From Candidatus Chloroploca asiatica (lineage in GTDB: Bacteria > Chloroflexota > Chloroflexia > Chloroflexales > Chloroflexaceae), in assembly GCF_002532075.1 (NCBI RefSeq), contig NZ_LYXE01000109.1, positions 1-44,339 on the forward strand: a DNA stretch of 44,339 nucleotides. Direction: 5' to 3'. Below are positions 19,323 through 27,992 of this stretch, piece after piece. The notes under the pieces were generated by a model. It had not been told where the DNA came from and did not search any database. It was given only the letters and a program-made list of their open reading frames with translations. Each line of letters begins with the position of its first letter. Position 1 is the first letter of the stretch. A program made the position numbers and the translations under genes.

Positions 19323-20618
19323 ATGACCTTTGAAATCATCATCATCCTGGTATTGATTCTGGCCAATGGAATCTTTGCAGGCACAGAATTAGCCATCCTG
19401 GGGGCAAAACGGGGACGGTTGGAGCAACACGCTGCCGATGGAAGTGTCGGGGCGACGGCGGCCCTCCGGTTACAAGACGATCCTAATCGCTTTCTCTCTG
19501 CCGTCCAGGTTGGCATTACGCTGATTGGTATTCTCACCGGCGCGTTTGGCGGTGCCAGCCTTGCCGCTCGTCTGTCGCCGTTGCTAAGTAGCCTGCCTGT
19601 GGTTGGCCCGTATGCGACCCAACTCGCGTTTGGCATTGTCGTTCTGGTGATAACTTTCTTCACCCTGGTTTTTGGCGAACTGGTGCCCAAACGGCTTGCG
19701 TTGCTCAAGGCTGAGCAGTATGCCATGCTGATTGCCACCCCAATGACCTTCATTGCCCGGCTGAGTAGCCCAGTAGTCAGCCTGCTGGCCTTCTCCACCC
19801 AACTGGTACTGCGCCTCCTCGGTCTCGATAAGACCCGCCCGGCGCAGGTGACGGAAGAAGATATTCAGGCCCTGGTTCGTGAAGGTACGTCGGGGGGCGA
19901 GGTCACGTTGCACGAACAGCAACTCATTGAGAGTATTTTCGAGTTTAGCGATCAGCAAGTGCGTCAGATTATGACCCCGCGGCGCGATATTGTTATGATC
20001 GAGGCTGAGGCAACCCTGGGTCAGATCATGCATCAAGTGCTGGAGGAGGGCTACTCGCGCTTTCCGATCTATCAGGATACACCTGACCAGATCATTGGCA
20101 TCGTTCATGTCCGTGATCTGCTGATGCTCTATCACCGCGAAGGCGAAGATGCGCTGGTGCAGAGCGTCATCAGTTCGCCCCTCTATGTCGCTGAACATAG
20201 TCTGGCGACCCAACTCCTGGCGACGTTTCGGAAACAGCAGCGGCACATGGCAATTGTTGTAGGCGAAGAAGGTGGCGTGGAAGGCCTCGTCACGCTGGAA
20301 GATGTGCTCGAAGAGATTGTGGGCAACATTGAAGATGAATTTGATGAACCTGAACCCGAATTCATTGTGCGCCGCGAGGATGGTTCATGGCTCATTGATG
20401 GGCGCCTCCCAACTGATGATCTGAAAGTACTCCTGGAGGTTGAAGACCTGCCGGACGAAGCGATCTATCGTTATGATACGCTCGCTGGCCTGGTCATCAC
20501 ATTGCTCGGCCAGATTCCTACCACAGGCGATTATGTGGACTGGGATCGCTGGCGGTTCGAGGTCGTCGATATGGACGGACGGCGCATTGACCGTATCTTG
20601 CTGACCAACAAAACCTAG
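19323..20618 (+). CDS. CNNM/CorC (HlyC) family membrane protein
   Basis: 431 residues. Order of parts: a DUF21 membrane domain (about 1-170: VLILANGIFAGTELAILGAK, GELVPKRLALLKAE), two CBS domains (about 195-330: IMTPRRDIVMIEAEATLGQI, GYSRFPIYQDTPDQIIGIVH, HMAIVVGEEGGVEGLVTLED), and a C-terminal CorC_HlyC transporter-associated domain (about 345-425: DGSWLIDGRLPTDDLKVLLE). Members are linked to magnesium or cobalt efflux and to membrane integrity; CBS domains sense nucleotides. The motif of Pro and Gly residues in helix regions is intact. The same family is represented again at 23536-24573. No strong Shine-Dalgarno is visible (AGAAGG about 15 bases before the ATG). Confidence 0.93.
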   Translation: MTFEIIIILVLILANGIFAGTELAILGAKRGRLEQHAADGSVGATAALRLQDDPNRFLSAVQVGITLIGILTGAFGGASLAARLSPLLSSLPVVGPYATQLAFGIVVLVITFFTLVFGELVPKRLALLKAEQYAMLIATPMTFIARLSSPVVSLLAFSTQLVLRLLGLDKTRPAQVTEEDIQALVREGTSGGEVTLHEQQLIESIFEFSDQQVRQIMTPRRDIVMIEAEATLGQIMHQVLEEGYSRFPIYQDTPDQIIGIVHVRDLLMLYHREGEDALVQSVISSPLYVAEHSLATQLLATFRKQQRHMAIVVGEEGGVEGLVTLEDVLEEIVGNIEDEFDEPEPEFIVRREDGSWLIDGRLPTDDLKVLLEVEDLPDEAIYRYDTLAGLVITLLGQIPTTGDYVDWDRWRFEVVDMDGRRIDRILLTNKT

Positions 20619-20722
20619 AGGTGCGCACCTCTTCGCGTGCGCTTCTTTGACGCAACGGCGCAAGGGCGCAAGGGTTTTCGCGGAGGTGCGTACCTCTTCG
20701 CGCCTTCGCGTGCGCTTCTTTG
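20618..20722. repeat. Imperfect duplicated intergenic repeat between convergent genes
   Basis: GAGGTGCGCACCTCTTCGCG is followed by TGCGCTTCTTTGA at 20618-20650 and appears again at 20683-20722 with one transition and a short insertion. Both copies contain the palindromic GAGGTGCGxACCTC. The spacer has GGCGCAAGGGCGCAAGGG. The element starts on the last base of the CNNM stop codon and could end both convergent transcripts. Confidence 0.6.
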
Positions 20723-20730
20723 AAATGGTC

Positions 20731-22149
20731 TTAATGGCTAGCCGAGGCCCCGATCGCAAGCGGTAGCTGCATACGAAAGGCGGAACCCTGACCCACCCAA
20801 CTCTGTACCGCGACGCTGCCGCCGTGCGCTTCGACAATGTACTTCACAATCGCCAGGCCCAGGCCCATCCCACCGGTGGTGCGCGAACGTGTCTGTTCGA
20901 CCCGATAGAAACGATCCCATAGATGCGGTAGATGTTCGGGCGCAATGCCTGGGCCGTTATCAATGACGGTGATGGCGGCCATATCGTTGGCAAGCGCTTC
21001 CAAGTGTACGGTCACCTCTGTGCCGGGCGGCGTATAGCGGACAGCATTCTCGATCAGGTTGCGCAAGGCCTGGGTCAAACGCTCGCGATCACCCTCGATC
21101 ACGAGGCCGGGCGCGATGACGGGGGTAAAGCAGTGGGTCGCGAACAGCCGTGCACTGGTTATCGTCAGTTCGGCCACCAGCGTGTCCAGGGTCACGGAGG
21201 CACGCGCAATCACCTGCGTGGCATCGGCCTGCGCAAGGAGCAACAAATCATTGACCAGGCGGCGCATGCGCTGCGCTTCATCGCTCGCCTCATCGAGGCA
21301 CAGTTGGCGTTCGGCGGGTGCGAGGTCGCGCCGCAACAAAGCGAGGTTCGCCAGTACCACAGTCAGGGGCGAGCGCAGTTCGTGCGACGTGTCAGCCAGG
21401 AGGCGACGCTGCTGTTCCAGGGTCGACTCGACGGTTGTAACAAGATCATTGATTGTTGCCGCAAGCTGGCCGACCTCATCGCGGCGCGCAGGATCAGGCA
21501 GCCGCTCGTGGTAGTCGCCAGTCGCGGCAATCGAGGCCGCCGTGCGGGTCAGGCGCGCCATTGGTGCGAGGGCGATGCCCGTCAAGACGGCAGCGCTGCT
21601 GGCAGCAAACAGCAATGCTCCGATGCCGCAGATCAGCAGCAGGATCCGCGCTTGCGCCAGCGTACGTTCAATTGGTTCAAGCGACTCGGCGACGAGCAGC
21701 AATGCATCCGGTGCAAGCGTGGCTGGCGCACGGGTAACGAGTAACCGCAGATCTTCGTGATCGCCGGCCTGGACAGTTTCAATGACCTGGGGGCCTTCCA
21801 GGGCCGTGGCGAGCAACGGCAACGCCTCTGGCAGGCGATCCGCGCCCAGATTCGGTGAAGAGGCGAGCAGATCGCCAGACGGCGCACGCAGTTCCACGTA
21901 GATGCCAGGGGCGCTGAACTCGACCAGGGGCGGCAGATTGGGCAGGTTGGTGCTCGCCCCCGACAGTTTGGCCGCAATCAACTCCTCGCGCACCAACGCT
22001 GCCCGCTCTTGGAGCCGCACATCAATCTCAGCAAGCAGGTTGGCCTGCAAGATCAGGTAGAAAATCAGGGCAAACAAACAAATGGCCGCTCCCGTCAGCA
22101 CCGTGACCAGGATCGTGAGCCGGAGGCGGAGCGAGGCAGGGCGCTTCAT
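20731..22149 (-). CDS. OmpR-class sensor histidine kinase
   Basis: 472 residues. A first membrane helix ([20 protein letters not shown]), a periplasmic domain of about 120 residues, a second helix ([20 protein letters not shown]), a HAMP domain ([20 protein letters not shown]), a HisKA domain with the phospho-histidine in [13 protein letters not shown], and a HATPase domain (N-box [13 protein letters not shown]1 DNGPGI, F-box [13 protein letters not shown]2 [10 protein letters not shown]). All catalytic boxes are intact. The ATG overlaps the stop of the response regulator gene by ATGA, so the two proteins are translationally coupled. The input signal is unknown; neighbours point to envelope or metal stress. 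Confidence 0.95.
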   Translation of the reverse strand: MKRPASLRLRLTILVTVLTGAAICLFALIFYLILQANLLAEIDVRLQERAALVREELIAAKLSGASTNLPNLPPLVEFSAPGIYVELRAPSGDLLASSPNLGADRLPEALPLLATALEGPQVIETVQAGDHEDLRLLVTRAPATLAPDALLLVAESLEPIERTLAQARILLLICGIGALLFAASSAAVLTGIALAPMARLTRTAASIAATGDYHERLPDPARRDEVGQLAATINDLVTTVESTLEQQRRLLADTSHELRSPLTVVLANLALLRRDLAPAERQLCLDEASDEAQRMRRLVNDLLLLAQADATQVIARASVTLDTLVAELTITSARLFATHCFTPVIAPGLVIEGDRERLTQALRNLIENAVRYTPPGTEVTVHLEALANDMAAITVIDNGPGIAPEHLPHLWDRFYRVEQTRSRTTGGMGLGLAIVKYIVEAHGGSVAVQSWVGQGSAFRMQLPLAIGASASH

Positions 22150-22820
22150 AGGGCTTCCTCGCGTAGGCTGTAGCCAACCCCACGCATAGTGTGAATGAGG
22201 CGTGGCTCGTGATTGCTCTCGAGCTTATCCCGTAGACGTGCGATATAGACTTCGACCACGTTGCTTTCAACGTCATAGTTGCCCCAGACACGCTCCATGA
22301 TCTGTTCACGCGTCAGGACATGACGTGGTGAGCGCATGAGAATGTGCAGGACAGCGAATTCTCGGGCCGTCAAATCGAGCCGTCGCTCGCCCCGGAAAGC
22401 CTCGTAGGTCGCACCATTCAGGCGTAGGTCAGCAAAGACGAGCAGGTCTGCCGAGGCAGGCTGAGTGCGGCGGAGTAGAGCACGGACGCGAGCCAGTAGT
22501 TCGTCGAAGTCAAACGGTTTGACCAGGTAATCGTCGGCACCACTGTTCAACCCTGCCACCCGATCCGGCACCGAATCACGGGCTGTGAGCATAAGGATAG
22601 GCGTGTTTGTCCCGCGTCGCAACCGCCGACAGACTTCCAGGCCATCAATGTCAGGCAGCATCACGTCAAGAATGACCAAATCCGGCGGATCGTCGCGTGC
22701 GATGCGCAAGGCTTCTGGACCATTGACCGCCGTATGAACCGCGAAGCCTTCAAAGCGTAACCCTCGACTTACGACGCGGGCAATCTTTAAGTCGTCGTCA
22801 ACCACCAGGATCGTCGTCAT
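22146..22820 (-). CDS. OmpR/PhoB-type response regulator
   Basis: 224 residues from the ATG at 22820, preceded by AAAAGGAGAAGG. The receiver domain has acidic pocket D8-D10, phospho-acceptor D52 ([13 protein letters not shown]), T in MLTARD and K in [11 protein letters not shown]. The winged-helix output domain covers residues 125-222 ([20 protein letters not shown], then [16 protein letters not shown], then [12 protein letters not shown]). It is the first gene of a two-gene operon with the kinase at 20731-22149; the two overlap by 4 bp. Its targets probably include neighbouring genes, but no repeated operator could be identified by eye. Confidence 0.96.
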   Translation of the reverse strand: MTTILVVDDDLKIARVVSRGLRFEGFAVHTAVNGPEALRIARDDPPDLVILDVMLPDIDGLEVCRRLRRGTNTPILMLTARDSVPDRVAGLNSGADDYLVKPFDFDELLARVRALLRRTQPASADLLVFADLRLNGATYEAFRGERRLDLTAREFAVLHILMRSPRHVLTREQIMERVWGNYDVESNVVEVYIARLRDKLESNHEPRLIHTMRGVGYSLREEAL

Positions 22821-22938
22821 TACCCTTCTCCTTTTAGACCCACTACCTTGCAAAGAAGGTGGCTATTTTGACGCCACGGCGCAACGGCGTCAACTGGAAA
22901 GCTCCCTGAAGCCTTGTTTTACGGTTGCATCGGAATCA

Positions 22939-22947
22939 AGTATAGCA
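22939..22947 (-). promoter_or_regulatory. Extended -10 promoter of the two-component operon
   Basis: The minus strand reads TGCTATACT about 120 bp upstream of the response regulator ATG, matching an extended -10. No good -35 hexamer lies at 16-18 bp. The untranslated leader between it and the start contains GACGCCxxGGCGCAACGGCGTC-like inverted repeats (about 22871-22892). Confidence 0.45.
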
Positions 22948-23017
22948 TGCCCCCCTGTTAGCTTCTTGTTACGTCGTATTCATCACGGTGAAAGCTTTTG
23001 TTGGTATCATATGAAGT

Positions 23018-23479
23018 ATGCAGAGTCGCTGGATGGTGGCTGAGTTCAACACAGTGCGTATTTTTTTCGATCCGTTTTTTGATGCTACTCTTGTCGTATT
23101 AAGCAGCTTGCTCGCTGCCATGGTACTTGTTCTCGCGCATCGGCTATTCAGCTTCAACCTTTATCAGGCCTGGTTGGTGCTTCGCCAGATCGTAGGTTGG
23201 TTGTTGATCATCATTGGCATGCTGGGCATGATCTTACCAGGGCCAGGCATCCCGTTCTTCGTCCTTGGTGTCCTGCTCGTTGGGCGACGGCATCGTTTGA
23301 TCCGCCGGAGTTGGGTCTTGTTGCGCTTGCACCTGCGTCGCCTGGGCCAACGTCCTGGAATGATTGGGCGTGTCGCACAGTTCGCGTATCGGCAAATTCA
23401 ACGCACGCGTGCGCAGATGAGACCGATGTTCCGCAATGTGAGCGCGAGACACCACCGCCGGGGTGAGCATCGCCGCTAA
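23018..23479 (+). CDS. PGPGW-type small membrane protein
   Basis: 153 residues. Two hydrophobic segments: VVLSSLLAAMVLVLAHRLF and GWLLIIIGMLGMILPGPGIP, the latter with the PGPG signature of putative transmembrane proteins of the PGPGW family, followed by FFVLGVLLVGRRHRLIR. The C-terminal 60 residues are very basic (many Arg and His) and probably cytoplasmic. Function unknown. TATCAT at 23005-23010 just before the ATG could be a -10 of a leaderless transcript; ATG 23033 is an alternative start. It diverges from the two-component operon and precedes a CNNM gene by 56 bp. Confidence 0.8.
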   Translation: MQSRWMVAEFNTVRIFFDPFFDATLVVLSSLLAAMVLVLAHRLFSFNLYQAWLVLRQIVGWLLIIIGMLGMILPGPGIPFFVLGVLLVGRRHRLIRRSWVLLRLHLRRLGQRPGMIGRVAQFAYRQIQRTRAQMRPMFRNVSARHHRRGEHRR

Positions 23480-23535
23480 GTAACACTGGTTTAAAGGATC
23501 TTCTTTTTGCAGAGCTACGGTGCCTATCAATACAT

Positions 23536-24573
23536 ATGAGTTTACTCTTTTTCATCATCTTCCTGACGCTGAGCGTCTCAGCCGTTTGTTCTGGGGCCGA
23601 AGCGGCGCTCTTCTCGGTCAGCATGGTACGGGTTCGCCAACTCGCCGAAGGCGGCGGGGCCGCAGCAAAAACCTTGTTGCAGATCCGCGAAAACATGGCA
23701 CGTCCGATCAGCACGATTGTGGTGCTGAACAATATCGCGAATATCGGCGGGAGCCTGCTGATCGGTAATCTGGCGACCGAAGTCTTTGGCAGCCAGTGGA
23801 TTGGCGTCTTTTCAACGTCACTCACGCTCGCCGTGATCATCTTTAGTGAGATCATCCCAAAGACGCTTGGCGAGCGCTATGCCGCGACGATCGCGCCAAT
23901 CGTGGCCAGGCCTGTCCAGTTCTTGACGATCCTCTTTACGCCGATTGTCTGGCTCATCGAACGCATCGTTGCCCCGATTGTCAGCACGAACCAGGCACCC
24001 ACGACGAACGAAGCCGAAATTCGCCTGCTGGCGCGGATCGGTCAGCAGGAAGGGGTCATCGAGCGTGACGAGTCAGAGATGATCGAGCGCGTCTTCCGTC
24101 TCAACGATACGGTCGCCGGCCATATTATGACCCCGCGGGTCAGTATCACCTATCTCCTCGCCGACGATACGCTTGCTGAGGCACGCGAAACGATGCTGAA
24201 TGCTGAACATTCGCGGCTGGTTGTCATCGGTGATTCCATTGACGAAGTGCGTGGCATCGCGTTACGGAGTGAACTGCTCGCGGCGTTGTTAGCTGGGCAG
24301 GAACAGCAGGTCGTCGCAGAACTGATGCGCCCGGCAAACTTCGTGCCCGCCAGCATGCGGGCCGACAAACTGCTGGAAGTCTTCCGCCAGACGCGTCAGC
24401 ACCTCTCGGTCGTCATTGATGAGTATGGCGGCCTTGCCGGCGTGGTCTCGCTTGAAGATGTGCTTGAGGTGCTCACCGGCGAAATTGTGGACGAAACCGA
24501 CCGGGTCGCCGACCTGCAAGCCGAGGCGCGCCGGAAGAATCAGAACCGCTTTGAGCAACCATCCGAGACCTGA
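23536..24573 (+). CDS. CNNM-type membrane protein with CBS pair, no CorC domain
   Basis: 345 residues. DUF21 membrane domain at about 1-150 (LSVSAVCSGAEAALFSVSMV, FSEIIPKTLGERYA), then two CBS domains (HIMTPRVSITYLLADDTLAE, HSRLVVIGDSIDEVRGIALR, HLSVVIDEYGGLAGVVSLED). The chain ends soon after VLEVLTGEIVDETD, so the C-terminal CorC_HlyC domain of the paralogue at 19323-20618 is absent. Family members are proposed divalent-cation exporters or regulators. It follows the PGPGW gene on the same strand and precedes the universal stress protein by 78 bp, so these three may form one transcription unit. Confidence 0.9.
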   Translation: MSLLFFIIFLTLSVSAVCSGAEAALFSVSMVRVRQLAEGGGAAAKTLLQIRENMARPISTIVVLNNIANIGGSLLIGNLATEVFGSQWIGVFSTSLTLAVIIFSEIIPKTLGERYAATIAPIVARPVQFLTILFTPIVWLIERIVAPIVSTNQAPTTNEAEIRLLARIGQQEGVIERDESEMIERVFRLNDTVAGHIMTPRVSITYLLADDTLAEARETMLNAEHSRLVVIGDSIDEVRGIALRSELLAALLAGQEQQVVAELMRPANFVPASMRADKLLEVFRQTRQHLSVVIDEYGGLAGVVSLEDVLEVLTGEIVDETDRVADLQAEARRKNQNRFEQPSET

Positions 24574-24651
24574 TACGGTGAGGGTTGCCTGGATGGAACC
24601 CTCGCCGCATCTGATCGTGTGCATTGCCCCAGACCTGTGAGGAGGTTCACG

Positions 24652-25074
24652 ATGTTTGAACGTATAGCCTTCGCGACCGACGGTTCGCCAGTATGCGAGC
24701 GAGCAGTCGACTATGTCGCCTCATTAGCGCATTGTTACGCCGCGCATGTCCTGGTGTTGAACGTTGCCGCAGCCCCACCAGTTGCGATGAGCGAGCCCTA
24801 CCTCCATTATGCCTTGTTAGCCAGACGCCAGGAAGCCGCCGCCTGCGTCGATCAGGTACGCGAGCGCCTGCGTGGCATGGGGATCATCGAGGTTGAAATG
24901 GCCGTGCTTGAAGGCCGTCCTGACGAAGCTATCCTTGAACAGATCGAGCAATGGGGTGCCACCTTGCTTGTGATCGGATCGCACGGCGAGCACCCGTGGC
25001 GCGATCGGATCTTGGGCAGTGTGAGTCTGGCCCTGACGCAGCGTGCTCCATGTCCAGTTCTGGTAATGAAGTGA
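24652..25074 (+). CDS. Universal stress protein (UspA fold)
   Basis: 140 residues from the ATG at 24652, preceded by GAGGAGG. It starts MFERIAFATDGSPVCERAV, typical of UspA. The ATP-binding signature G-x2-G-x9-G-S is complete in VIGSHGEHPWRDRILGSVS, so ATP binding is expected. LEGRPDEAILEQIEQWGATL is the usual helix-strand before it. A single Usp domain; cytoplasmic. It ends the plus-strand run of PGPGW, CNNM and Usp genes. A hairpin (25080-25099) follows five bases after the stop and may serve as its terminator. Confidence 0.93.
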   Translation: MFERIAFATDGSPVCERAVDYVASLAHCYAAHVLVLNVAAAPPVAMSEPYLHYALLARRQEAAACVDQVRERLRGMGIIEVEMAVLEGRPDEAILEQIEQWGATLLVIGSHGEHPWRDRILGSVSLALTQRAPCPVLVMK

Positions 25075-25079
25075 CGGCT

Positions 25080-25391
25080 CCCAAGCGTAAACGCTTGGGC
25101 TTCAGAGACTGCCTCCTCCGAAGAGAACATGGGTGGGGTGTGGCCTCTTCGATGCGCTTGTCTGTGCTGACTCTCAGGTTGGCCCCTTCCGCCGAACCAG
25201 CGCGCCACATGACCATGAGCTTTTTACCCGACGATGGATTCTTCGTCGGAACGCCCAAAACTCAGTTGGAAACGTGCATGAGATGCGCACACCTCATGAC
25301 GAACAAGTGTACCATGGATACGTGCTTGGTGCAACACATGAGCGAAAGCCGCTCAAGCAGGGTGCTTCATCCCAGGCGTGAACGCGCTGGG
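25080..25391 (-). mobile_element. IS200/IS605-type hairpin ends, element remnant
   Basis: Two similar hairpins lie in the same orientation: CCCAAGCG-TAAA-CGCTTGGG at 25080-25099 and CCCAGGCG-TGAA-CGCGCTGGG at 25371-25391 (one bulge). On the minus strand each follows a GAAGCCCA or AAAGCCCA context, the pattern of right-end hairpins in IS200/IS605-type elements carrying tnpB-like genes. No transposase or TnpB frame is left between or beyond them. Bases 25392-25724 hold no recognised gene either. Confidence 0.4.
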
Positions 25392-25724
25392 CTTTCGCAC
25401 CTAAAGGCGAGCATCCGTAAAGCGAGGGGCGACCGAAGCGGCTTGCACGCGGGTGACGAACTTCGTCGGTGAGTTTGACGCCCACGCGCACTCGCCAAGA
25501 TCTGCAATTCTGCGAGTAGGCCATGACCGGCGCGGCAATACGACCTATCTGCGTGATGCCGATGGCGCTGAGGTCGTGTGATCGCGGCGCAAAGCCGTGC
25601 TTACCCGCCGTGCTGGTCACGATCTGGTCACTGAGATTACGGTGCGCGAGAAGGAAATTGATGATAATCTGCCTAAGAAGCTGTCTAGATCAAAATCCTT
25701 TCGTTATAGCCAAACCGACTCCCA
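25392..25724. other. Region without recognised gene between remnant and FG-GAP gene
   Basis: Open frames on both strands show no family resemblance. On the plus strand a short segment (GHDRRGNTTYLRDADGAEVV) ends at a TGA near 25580 and may be the tail of a lost gene. A small palindrome GACGAACTTCGTC lies at about 25455-25467. Confidence 0.3.
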
Positions 25725-26996
25725 TTAGCGACCACAACGGGCATCGCGGCGGGTCTGAAAACGCCCATCGCCCTGATTAAACCAGACCTGGCAGCCGCGC
25801 ACATCCGCGACCACAATGTCCGGCAGGCCATCACCATCCACATCGCCCACGCCTACCGCGTCATTGGCGCTGTACCGAATGCGCGAACGAATTTCGCGCA
25901 ACTGCCCCTGGCCGTCATTGCGCCAGACGCGTGCGCGGGTGTTGCCGGCCGTCACCAGATCCAGGACGTCGTCGCCATCAAGATCGACGAGGAACACCTG
26001 CCGGGTTGGGCCATTGTTCACTTCGCCAAGCAACGTAAAGAAGCCCTGCCCATCATTGATCCAGATCTCATCGGGGCCGGCGTTGCCGACCACGGCGTCC
26101 AGGAATCCGTTTCCGTTGACATCCCCGAGCGCCACGGCCCAACTCTCACGCTGCCCTAACGCTTGCAGGCTATCGGTAAACATGCCGTCGCCGTCGTTGA
26201 ACCAGACCTCGTTGGGCGTTTCCCACACGGGGTCGCCGTGAATCTGGAGGAACGTCAACCCGTTGGCGACAAAGGCGTCGGGGCTGCCGTCGCCGTTCAG
26301 ATCGCCCAGGGCGACCGCCGTACTCCCCGCGTGTCCCAGGCGCTGACCGGAGTCGTGGAAGGCGCCGTTCCCAGCATTGAAGAACACCATGTTCTCCGGG
26401 ATCAAGCGGACGGGGGCACCGGCAGCAGGAAAGCTGACCCCACCGCAGCAGTTGGCGACAAAGATGTCCAGGCGGCCATTCCCATTCAGATCGGCAAGGG
26501 CGACTCCACCGCTGATCCAGCCCTCATGTTCGACGGCATGCGGGTGCGCCAACGTCCCTGCGCCATCATTCACAATGATCGTGGGGTTGGGCAGAAACAC
26601 GGCGTCGATGAACTGATCTCCATCAACATCGCCAAGCGCCAGGGCGCCGAAGCTCATCTCGACCGGCAGGCGTGCGCTGGCGGTGAAGTTGCCGGCGCCG
26701 TCGTTGTACAAGATCTGATACTGGATTTCACTGGGAAACGTGTACGGCTCGCCAAAACGACCGTTTGCCACGACGATATCCTGTGCGCCGTCGCCGTTCA
26801 GATCGGCGAGCGCGACCTGTCTGACCTGCGGTGGGCGCTCAAAGAACCCGATACATCCGGTCAATACGAGGAGCGGCAACAGGAACAGCAAGCGATAGCA
26901 GCGGTTGGAGATAGCCGGCTTGACGTCATCCTCAGCCTTCAGCAAGATCTTCAGTTCATCCGCGGACTCCGTAATGGTCGGGACTATCCGGTTCAT
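25725..26996 (-). CDS. FG-GAP/VCBS-repeat lipoprotein, seven-bladed propeller
   Basis: 423 residues. A hydrophobic stretch ends in the lipobox LVLTGCIG, so cleavage before C48 and lipid anchoring are expected. Seven calcium-binding loops follow at regular spacing: DLNGDGAQD, DVDGDQFID, DLNGNGRLD, DLNGDGSPD, DVNGNGFLD, DLDGDDVLD and DVDGDGLPD, matching a complete seven-bladed integrin-like propeller. The first 30 residues (MNRIVPTITESADELKILLK and on) are unusual ahead of a signal peptide and resemble the N-terminus of IS630-type transposases, suggesting a fused start. An AGAGGG lies before the ATG. Likely an outward-facing binding or adhesion protein; no catalytic domain is present. Confidence 0.87.
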   Translation of the reverse strand: MNRIVPTITESADELKILLKAEDDVKPAISNRCYRLLFLLPLLVLTGCIGFFERPPQVRQVALADLNGDGAQDIVVANGRFGEPYTFPSEIQYQILYNDGAGNFTASARLPVEMSFGALALGDVDGDQFIDAVFLPNPTIIVNDGAGTLAHPHAVEHEGWISGGVALADLNGNGRLDIFVANCCGGVSFPAAGAPVRLIPENMVFFNAGNGAFHDSGQRLGHAGSTAVALGDLNGDGSPDAFVANGLTFLQIHGDPVWETPNEVWFNDGDGMFTDSLQALGQRESWAVALGDVNGNGFLDAVVGNAGPDEIWINDGQGFFTLLGEVNNGPTRQVFLVDLDGDDVLDLVTAGNTRARVWRNDGQGQLREIRSRIRYSANDAVGVGDVDGDGLPDIVVADVRGCQVWFNQGDGRFQTRRDARCGR

Positions 26997-27104
26997 GGCA
27001 CCCTCTTCGATACGAAACAGGTAGCTTCAGTTGCTGTACCGTGAAGCGGCGGTACCAGATTGGCGAAGCTAAACTGGCTTGCGCCGGCAGGGTTGTTCCA
27101 CCAG

Positions 27105-27238
27105 CGGTTCTTGCGCTTTGGCACCAGCGCACCCGGCGTCACCCCGAACGCTTTGCGCACATGCCGTGTCAAGTGACTCTGACTGGCGAAACCCACCATG
27201 TGAACGACTTCGCTGATCGAAAGGTTCCCCACCATCAG
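27105..27238 (-). pseudogene. Fragment of an AraC-family regulator C-terminus
   Basis: The frame reads MVGNLSISEVVHMVGFASQS then HLTRHVRKAFGVTPGALVPK, which is nearly the same as the last 45 residues of the complete AraC protein at 39511-40437 (ISEVAHMVGFASQSHLTRHV). DNA similarity is also high. Only the second helix-turn-helix remains and the frame runs on into unrelated sequence. It is a partial copy, not a functional gene. Confidence 0.8.
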
Positions 27239-27400
27239 CTTTTCTTTCGCTTCGGTTCTTCCGCGCTTTCATTGCCTGGAAAAGACGGGCATTCGGCGCG
27301 ATCTGAAAGTTGGCAACAGGTGATGGTGATTGTGCATCGCCTGCGGACGGCCCACCCCCGACGCCCCCGAATTGGGTGAAATTCTTTGCCTTATGGCCGT

Positions 27401-27769
27401 CTACCGTGCCCCGCGCACCTCGCGCCCCAGCAGGCCCAAGAGCACGTCGTAGGGCCGGGCATTTTCGGGGTGCCACTCAAAGCGCGCCCGCTCGAAGTAC
27501 TGCACTTGGTACTCGCGCCCGTCGCTTAACCGCTCGGTGATCAACCCGGTGAGCGGGACGCCAAAGAGCGCCTTGCTCTCTTCAAGGCTAAAGCCCCGCC
27601 GCGCATCAAGGTTGAGGCCGTTGGCCCGATAGACCTCAGCGAAGCGGCCACACACGTTGAAGTTTGTCTCACTAAAGAAGAGGCAGTTGGCCTGGGGGGG
27701 GTCCCGCGGCTTGCTCTGCCAATCATAGCCACGCTGCGCGAGCGCATCTTCCCACCTAGCATACCCCAC
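27401..27769 (-). pseudogene. C-terminal fragment of a Chloroflexota-type secreted protein
   Basis: The 122-residue frame contains NFNVCGRFAEVYRANGLNLD, KALFGVPLTGLITERLSDG and RARFEWHPENARPYDVL, a C-terminal domain that I recognise as frequent in large secreted proteins of Chloroflexota. The N-terminal signal peptide and upstream domains are missing, and the 5' end runs into an 11-bp tandem repeat. No ribosome-binding site is visible. Treated as a remnant, although short expression cannot be excluded. Confidence 0.6.
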
Positions 27770-27770
27770 T

Positions 27771-27840
27771 GTTGCAGCTTTGTTGCATGCAACAAAGCTG
27801 CAACAAAGCTACAACAAAGCTGCAACAAAGCTGCAACAGC
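27771..27840. repeat. Palindrome plus 11-bp tandem repeat
   Basis: GTTGCAGCTTTGTTGC at 27771-27786 and its reverse complement GCAACAAAGCTGCAAC at 27789-27804 form a 16-bp palindrome around AT. From 27789 the 11-bp unit GCAACAAAGCT is repeated about 4.7 times (one unit starts with A). The array lies directly upstream of the secreted-protein fragment. Confidence 0.85.
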
Positions 27841-27992
27841 GAATGGCAACCCAAACCTTGATGGGAGTGGAGAAATTTGTACTAAAATAGATATGGTACG
27901 AGCAGTTTGATGCCGACCAGTGGGATGTCCAGATTGAAATTGTTATTCGCAGCGGCGTGGTTGAGTGGCTCGAACAAGAAGTAAGGCGGGCA

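Noticed and set aside
25392-25600. Possible RNA of an IscB/TnpB system
   Set aside because: There are small palindromes but no IscB or TnpB gene nearby and no recognisable conserved RNA core; only the hairpin ends were kept as a weak mobile-element call.
25508-25690. RHS-like segment GHDRRGNTTYLRDADGAEVV
   Set aside because: Only one repeat-like stretch before a stop codon; insufficient to claim an RHS or YD-repeat toxin.
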